DNA from: Siphonodentalium dalli
Lineage: Eukaryota; Mollusca; Scaphopoda; Gadilida; Siphonodentaliidae
DNA length: 64,000 nt
NCBI GenBank assembly: GCA_032622095.1
Contig: CP136065.1
Location: 244,775,474-244,839,473 of the forward strand
Reading direction: 5' to 3'
A program made the translations under genes and the position numbers. Under the pieces are notes generated by a model. That model was not told the DNA's origin. It saw nothing but the letters and a program-made list of their open reading frames with translations, and searched no databases. Shown here piece by piece: positions 58,872-64,000 of the stretch; position 1 is the stretch's first letter, and each line of letters starts with the position of its first letter.

Positions 58872-59875
58872 TTATTTGTAGCGCTATATTATAGTATATT
58901 TAATATATAACTATATGTACTATTATACATCCTCATATATACATGTGCACATATATTCGCGCTGCAATCGCGCATATCCAATGTATACACATAATTGATA
59001 CTGCATTTTAGTATATATATGTATAACATACCGGTATAGTAAGGCCTCTATATCTACGCGTGACCATTTTGTGACCGTAACCGGAATCCACCTTTAAATA
59101 AATCGACCGATGCATTAGATTCGACGCGACAAAGATGCGTCCGTCTGAAACAAAATTGACCGCAGTCGCATCACCGACGGATTTAATACAATTAGATTCG
59201 AGTCGACAGAAATCCGTCGTTTGGAATGGGTCTTAGACTCAACGGGCTTCATATTATCGGTGACATTACAAACCCAATCTACACATACTTTTGCCAATTG
59301 CTGTATTTTAGACATAACTATATGGTCTATTGCAGCTATTACACTACTGATAGTTACAATGGGTAAAACGTGAGTCGGTATCGTCGTATATATTATTATT
59401 AGTATCGCCATTAAGCGAAATTACTGCCAACGTTCGTGAAAAATAAGAAATTCGCCATAGGGATCAGTGTTAAATTTTGATCGCAACTGTAGCAAGCTAG
59501 AATCATCATTATTATCGGGGGGGGGGTAATACAAAATTAGCAGGAACGTATGCCGGGGTGGGTGGGTGGTCTGTGAGGCAAAATAAATACTAAAGACATT
59601 GTGCGCCCATATATGACATTTGTAACAGTTTAAAACATATTTTGACAAAAACATGGAGATGACATTATGCTACGGCATGTTGTATATGGGACGGCGAGGT
59701 GAAAAACTTCCTTCCCTACACCCTTCAGAAAGAAGCATCGAAAAATGTAAAACTAAATAAATAAACTTGTCCTCATGTAACTAAGACCTTTGAGCCTAGA
59801 CCATGGTGTGAATGGAATAAGAGCTAGCAGCTGTCTCAAACATCAATGTGACTATCAATGGCTAGAAAATAACTC
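58872..59875. other. No gene seen
   Basis: AT-rich. A G run at 59,517-59,526. A 98-codon minus frame (59,115-59,411) without recognisable features. Confidence 0.35.
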
Positions 59876-59970
59876 ATCAGTGCATCAAGCCAATCAGTGA
59901 ATTATCATCAGTGCATCAAGCCAATCAGTGCATCAAGCCAATCAGTGCATCAAGCCAATCAGTGAATTAT
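59876..59970 (+). repeat. 17-30-bp tandem repeat
   Basis: AGTGCATCAAGCCAATC repeats four times, twice followed by AGTGAATTAT. Confidence 0.8.
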
Positions 59971-60856
59971 TTCCATGTCCATGTCATCAACTCAGATGAT
60001 CTGTCACTCTCACAACAACTGGAGTATCCAAGTTTGGCATGGTGACTGCTTGTCATCTTTATATATAACAGGGTAAGATCTGTCAGTCTGGATTTTTCTC
60101 CCAGATCCCTGGACCGATTTCAACCAAATTTGGTGTGGTGACTTGGAGTACCCTGGCGGATGTTCACCCCCGTGTACATGGTATCGCCAACCCGGAAGGT
60201 ATCGCCAAACCAGACCATGCGGTTTGAAAAATGAACATATCTTCCTTCAGTTGAATCTATATATCTCCCAGTTGAATTGTGATGTCCATTATTCAAAAAC
60301 AAATTCGTAAAGATAGCGATGGGATGATAGCGACCATAGCTTGCTCTCACCCCGATAAATTTAATGGAAATTCCGGCTCATTTGAGATTTTATCATAAAT
60401 AGTAGACACGTTTTGACGTTAGGTCGGTTGAAACGTAACTATCAGCCATTGACGGTGGATAATGCGTGCATCAATAGAACAATATATGTTTAGTTAAGCA
60501 TAAAATTGTCTAGCCTATAGAGCGGTTCGCAAAAATACTATCCGCGACCAAGTGTGGGTACCCACCATAATTTCGGGTGTCAAAGTCGCGGATCGATCCT
60601 GCGATGTGATGTCGCCAAACCGGATTTGGGATGTCAAAGATGCGGATGACCGTTTGTGCTTGAAAATATTCCCATTATAATTCGGAGAGGCCGGCACGTG
60701 GACAATCTTTAGGGTGATGGTGCATGTGCAAGGTCGAAACATGCATGTCTGTTTGTGTTTTATGTTCTAATGTCATCTTAATAGTATACGCTATTTTGTG
60801 TTATTCGATATTATATATACAACGAATGGAAACATTAAATCAGTGTAAATCATCGA

Positions 60857-60992
60857 CGCGTAGTAACTAGCTGTTGTCATGGTAACATGGGGTATACATT
60901 TGATTGTTTGTTTTCTTGATATTTGACGTGTAGTAACTAGCTGTTGTCATGGTTACATGAGGTGTACTTTTGATTGTTTGTTTTATTGAGGT
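60857..60992 (+). repeat. Two-copy ~68-bp direct repeat
   Basis: GACG(C)GTAGTAACTAGCTGTTGTCATGG.. through TTTGATTGTTTGTTTT is duplicated in tandem (60,857 and ~60,925). Positions 59,971-60,856 hold only short repeats such as GTATCGCCAA(A)CC and no supported gene. Confidence 0.8.
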
Positions 60993-61297
60993 TTTTCGTC
61001 GTGTCAGCCGCTAGATCATATTTGATTTTTTGTCCATGATATGGTCGATATGGCTGAAGGAACGACCGCGCATTTTACCGACACCATTATTCCCCATCAA
61101 CACCATAAGACAATCAGCAGGACAAAACAACCACAGCGCGATAACTTAAACCCTACATTGATTATCCCATTCAGTTATAAAAATATCATTGGAACAGTCT
61201 ATTATTAATTTGGAGGGGTGTTCACGCAATAAAAGCAGACGACAGACTGAAAAAAAAGAGGAGAACACAAAAGCTGAATTATTCATATCCCTTGGTT

Positions 61298-61350
61298 GGA
61301 AATGTTCAGATAATGAGGTCGTTTGTTAATCTTATTATCTGAACATTTCA
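61298..61350. repeat. Hairpin GGAAATGTTCA (copy 2)
   Basis: GGAAATGTTCAGATAAT pairs with ATTATCTGAACATTTC. Related to 44,637-44,695. Confidence 0.7.
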
Positions 61351-61423
61351 TAAGGAACTACTTGTCACTAAGTATTTAGTGTGTATAAGGGGTTAACCCT
61401 TTACCCAACATAAGGGCCCTGTG

Positions 61424-61490
61424 CCATTGCATTCTCTTATATATGCGAGTCGACCATAGGTCGCCTCGCATATATAAGAGAATGCAGTGG
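61424..61490. repeat. 67-nt hairpin module (9 of 10)
   Basis: Same palindrome, with two stem substitutions at the base (CCATTGC / GCAGTGG). Confidence 0.88.
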
Positions 61491-61563
61491 TTTAACACAT
61501 TAAAAATTGTTAAAGAATGTAAGAAAAAATGGTAAACAGTGTTAAAAAAAGATTTTTTTTAGG

Positions 61564-61630
61564 CCAATGCATTCTCTTATATATGCGAGGCGACCTGTGG
61601 TCGACTCGCATATATAAGAGAATGCATTGG
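61564..61630. repeat. 67-nt hairpin module (10 of 10)
   Basis: Same palindrome, with one loop change (CCTGTGG for CCTATGG). Confidence 0.9.
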
Positions 61631-61828
61631 CACAGGGCATAACTGTAACTATCACAATGTGGTCAAGGAGCCGGTTCCAATGATATCCATATTTGTATGG
61701 TTCTATTGAGACAGACCGAAGATATTTTAGGCTGTTGAAGCTTTATTTGGCCGGTTTTGGCCGGTTTGTTGGGTAAAGGGGTTAACCAGGTTTGATATTA
61801 CGAGCCATTTTACTCTGATTATGGCTCA

Positions 61829-62275
61829 CAAGCCTGAGTTTAGTGTGCCTGTCATTTGTAGAATGAGGTCCCCAGAGGGTGAATTTAGTGAGGCTATCCT
61901 GCATAGTGGGCTAGCATCACTAAATTCACCCTCTGTAAACCTCATTCTGCATGGCCTCATATGCTATGGGAGACATAGACTCAGATTGAAGTTCCCAAAT
62001 GGTGAATATTGTGATATACACACATTGGGAACCTCGATTATAAAGTATATCGTCTGCCAAGTTGGGGATATGGAGAAACTAAACTAAAAAAGAAATAGAA
62101 TATATGTGAAGAAGTTTCTATGGAAATTTGATACTAAAGAAACTTTCGAGAGAAGATGAGGCCTATGCAGAATGAGGTCCCCAGAGGGTGAATTTAGAGA
62201 TGCGAGATAGCGTCACTAAATTCACCCTCTGTGGACCTCATTCTGCAAATGAAAGGCACACTAAACTCAGGCTTG
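61829..62275. mobile_element. Foldback element, CAAGCCTGAGTTTAGTGTG family (447 bp)
   Basis: Terminal inverted repeats CAAGCCTGAGTTTAGTGTGC and GCACACTAAACTCAGGCTTG are identical over about 20 bp. Each half contains its own hairpin built from AGAATGAGGTCC and GGACCTCATTCT with GGGTGAATTTAG / CTAAATTCACCC. The element is thus a palindrome of palindromes. A half copy is at 20,088-20,255. No coding function. The 88-codon frame at 61,821-62,087 lies within it. Confidence 0.78.
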
Positions 62276-62389
62276 ATGTCTGATACAGTTAATGGGGTAC
62301 CACCTGGATGCTGGTTATGAAACTGATTGAGTTCCCAGACAGGTGTGACGCATGCGTTGTATAACGTTATGAAAGCCACTTCCGCTTCC

Positions 62390-62590
62390 TCTTAACAACA
62401 GGTGTTTGTTCTCATGGACTTATTGCTACACGGGTACAATCAAGTCGCATCAGTTGGAAGTTTTCCAACCATACATAAGGGGAGTCAGATTAGAAATTTC
62501 GAACCCGTTAGAAAGCTTGAGGTTTTTATATTGACACATCTAAACATCACCCTCTATAGCCACGTCGCTGTCCCGAAAAAAGCCAACACC
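62390..62590. repeat. hAT-MITE family fragment
   Basis: CATCAGTTGGAAGTTTTCCAACC and the terminal-type phrase TATAGCCACGTCGCTG match the family at 18,257-18,478. The opposite end is absent. Confidence 0.5.
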
Positions 62591-63797
62591 CCAGTGTGCG
62601 CGAAGGTTTGGCGGCGTGTTGGACGGGGAAGCAAAATTGTGTGGTTGTTATACATGTAATCGGCCAAACTCCATGCAGGGTTTACCTCCCTTGGTGACTC
62701 GGTAAGACAGCTGCTGTCGTTGACATTTTACCCACATTTGGTGGACTTCCGCAACATGCTGCCCTTGTTAAGCGCACAAAACATCCAACAAACTTTGTGT
62801 AAATTTTGAAACTTAAGTTTGAAAAGTCCAACTAAAACCAGAGAACTATATTTCGAAGCGGTGTGATTTGGTTCTCCGATTAGTTTATCTGAACGCACAT
62901 GGACGAAAATGTCCGGCAACACGCATGGCAAGTCAGACCCAAGAGTTCTAATTTGCTCCAATTTTGACAAGTTGCTTGCGAAAATCGTCAAAAAAACTAC
63001 CGTTCTGATCCTCCGTTCTGTCATCAAGGTTTTAGTACGGGAATTGTTCTCAAAGCATATGGGAAATTTGATATTGGGCCGATCGGGTTTCGCCATTTTA
63101 TCTGGAAAAACCCGCAGTAAATATAGAAACCGCAGACTAGTACCCAGCCGGTGACAGAGTCAGAAAGGAAGTATGACCGGTGCCCTCTGGTAGAGATTGA
63201 TAATCGGCCGTAAACTGTCACACTTGGCATGTCTCCAGTCACCGAGTCATGACAGATGAGGAAATCTGACAGTCTCCCAGTCACGGTGTTGTCACGAATG
63301 AGTGATGCTAAGGGGTCAGGTTTGGATAATATATTCGCATGTATGTGTAGTGACACCCCACCCCCTTTCGCATTAACCGCCGCCCTGTTAGACCAGACAC
63401 ACACCTGACACAGTGTCATGTGTAATAAGGTAGCCTCAGGGGTTTGGCTGATAAATTCGCCTGTAGATGTAGTGACACACCCCTCCAACACCACCACCCC
63501 TCGTTAACAGCATCCCCCATAGACCCGCCACACCTGATGAGGTCTACAGCCACGGTGCCATGATGAACAAGAAAACCATAGTCAGAAATGGTAACGCCCT
63601 CAAGATCATATTAGTAGCCATATATCCAATATAACAACTTTAATGTGGTAATTGTGAAAAATATGTACAGGTAATGCCTATGTAGTTGATTATATGTGAT
63701 ATTTTTTTTATAATTTCATTTGAAATAGTGGTCTGAATAGCTCATGAAATAGCATGCAGAATAATAATCGGGCACAAATTTGCGATCTTCGTAACAT
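62591..63797. other. No supported gene; two overlapping frames
   Basis: Minus frames of 122 codons (62,728-63,096) and 157 codons (63,024-63,497) overlap out of phase. The longer one contains two diverged ~70-bp repeats (DTVTGRLSDFL- and DSVTGD-like). The DNA repeats GTAGTGACACACCCC-like phrases at about 63,347 and 63,467. No known domain, and no splice sites that I can defend. Confidence 0.35.
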
Positions 63798-63875
63798 GGT
63801 TCAAGTACGCAAACACAGAGCACGTTATATACTAAATGTGATTAGAAACGTGCTCGGTGCTTGCGTACTTGAACC
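63798..63875. repeat. Foldback hairpin (78 bp)
   Basis: GGTTCAAGTACGCAAACACA with GAGCACGTT pairs with AACGTGCTCGGTGCTTGCGT and ACTTGAACC around an AT-rich loop. Further short arms (ACTAAATGTG and CACATTTAGT) suggest a slightly larger palindrome to about 63,890. Confidence 0.72.
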
Positions 63876-64000
63876 TTAACCACATTTAGTCCACCAACTC
63901 CTGCGACATGGTCAGATATACTTGCCAATATACACCCCATGAGGGCATAAATGTTTATCTAAGAATAGCCTCAGAATGCACTTATTTTGACCTCTCATAA

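Larger units (their letters stand above)
61397..61781 (-). mobile_element. piggyBac-like MITE, copy 4 (reverse orientation)
   Basis: TTAA at 61,393-61,396 and 61,782-61,785. Ends CCCTTTACCCAACA and TGTTGGGTAAAGGGG, with an extra G at the right end. Relative to copies 2 and 3 it is inverted, with GGCCGGTTTTGGCCGG on the right. Two hairpin modules are at 61,424-61,490 and 61,564-61,630. Confidence 0.88.

Noticed and set aside
63024..63497. 157-codon minus frame with VTGRL/VTGD repeats
   Set aside because: Overlaps another frame out of phase and its repetition follows DNA-level repeats. No domain recognised, so it is listed only as region content.

Overview
This window looks like repeat-dominated, AT-rich nuclear DNA from a metazoan, probably a marine invertebrate and plausibly a lophotrochozoan such as a mollusc. 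The signs are CR1/jockey-type LINE remnants, a tRNA-type SINE, TTAGGG-type telomeric hexamers, many small DNA transposons with target site duplications (TSDs), and elements built like bivalve 'pearl' or Helentron-type non-autonomous elements (core repeats plus an ACAG microsatellite). No bacterial operon structure, tRNA/rRNA gene, CRISPR array or autonomous transposase was seen. The taxon is inferred from this repeat profile alone.

Only one intact gene is well supported: a single-exon reading frame at 46,902-47,189 (+) for a 95-residue secreted peptide with six cysteines. A possible signal-peptide first exon lies at 40,620-40,674 (+). Two broken LINE copies (30,545-33,059 and 57,777-58,871, both minus) carry reverse transcriptase sequence. 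The longer copy keeps its catalytic motifs. Both have a frameshift at their C-terminal zinc motif.

Layout. 1-316: window-cut piggyBac-like MITE. 737-6,278: large foldback element with long inverted arms and a minisatellite centre, interrupted by an hAT MITE with a perfect 8-bp TSD (3,301-4,203). 6.4-9.6 kb: small hairpins. 10.17-11.01 and 16.65-17.66 kb: two arrays of one ~134-bp satellite, each close to a G-rich-ended element. 11.9-12.8 kb: two short head/ACAG elements. 15.3-16.6 kb: a direct duplication flanking a 55-bp tandem array. 17.66-19.49 kb: G-rich-ended element, found inverted at 40.75-42.20 kb. 20.37-23.96 kb: ~105-copy, 34-bp satellite with a 570-bp higher-order duplication. 27.23-30.56 kb: ~3.3-kb head/ACAG element, found inverted at 50.81-53.82 kb. 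33.16-33.59 kb: a second, unrelated 34-bp array. 34.77-35.56 kb: PIF/Harbinger-like element. 36.15, 47.97 and 61.40 kb: further piggyBac-like MITEs. 39.21-39.50 kb: SINE with a 9-bp TSD. 44.03-44.48 kb: element with a 6-bp TSD. 48.57-54.09 kb: second large foldback element. 54.13-55.77 kb: nested palindromes with matching empty and filled insertion sites, then a telomeric-hexamer composite array. 61.8-63.9 kb: more foldback elements.

There is no pathway here. The sequence is a layered record of transposition and tandem amplification. The most notable observations are: a 67-nt hairpin whose length is conserved in nine of ten copies and which is shared by two element families with different ends; two large foldback elements with minisatellite centres; a clean 395-bp internal inversion between the two 3-kb elements; and telomeric hexamers interleaved with a locally derived spacer.
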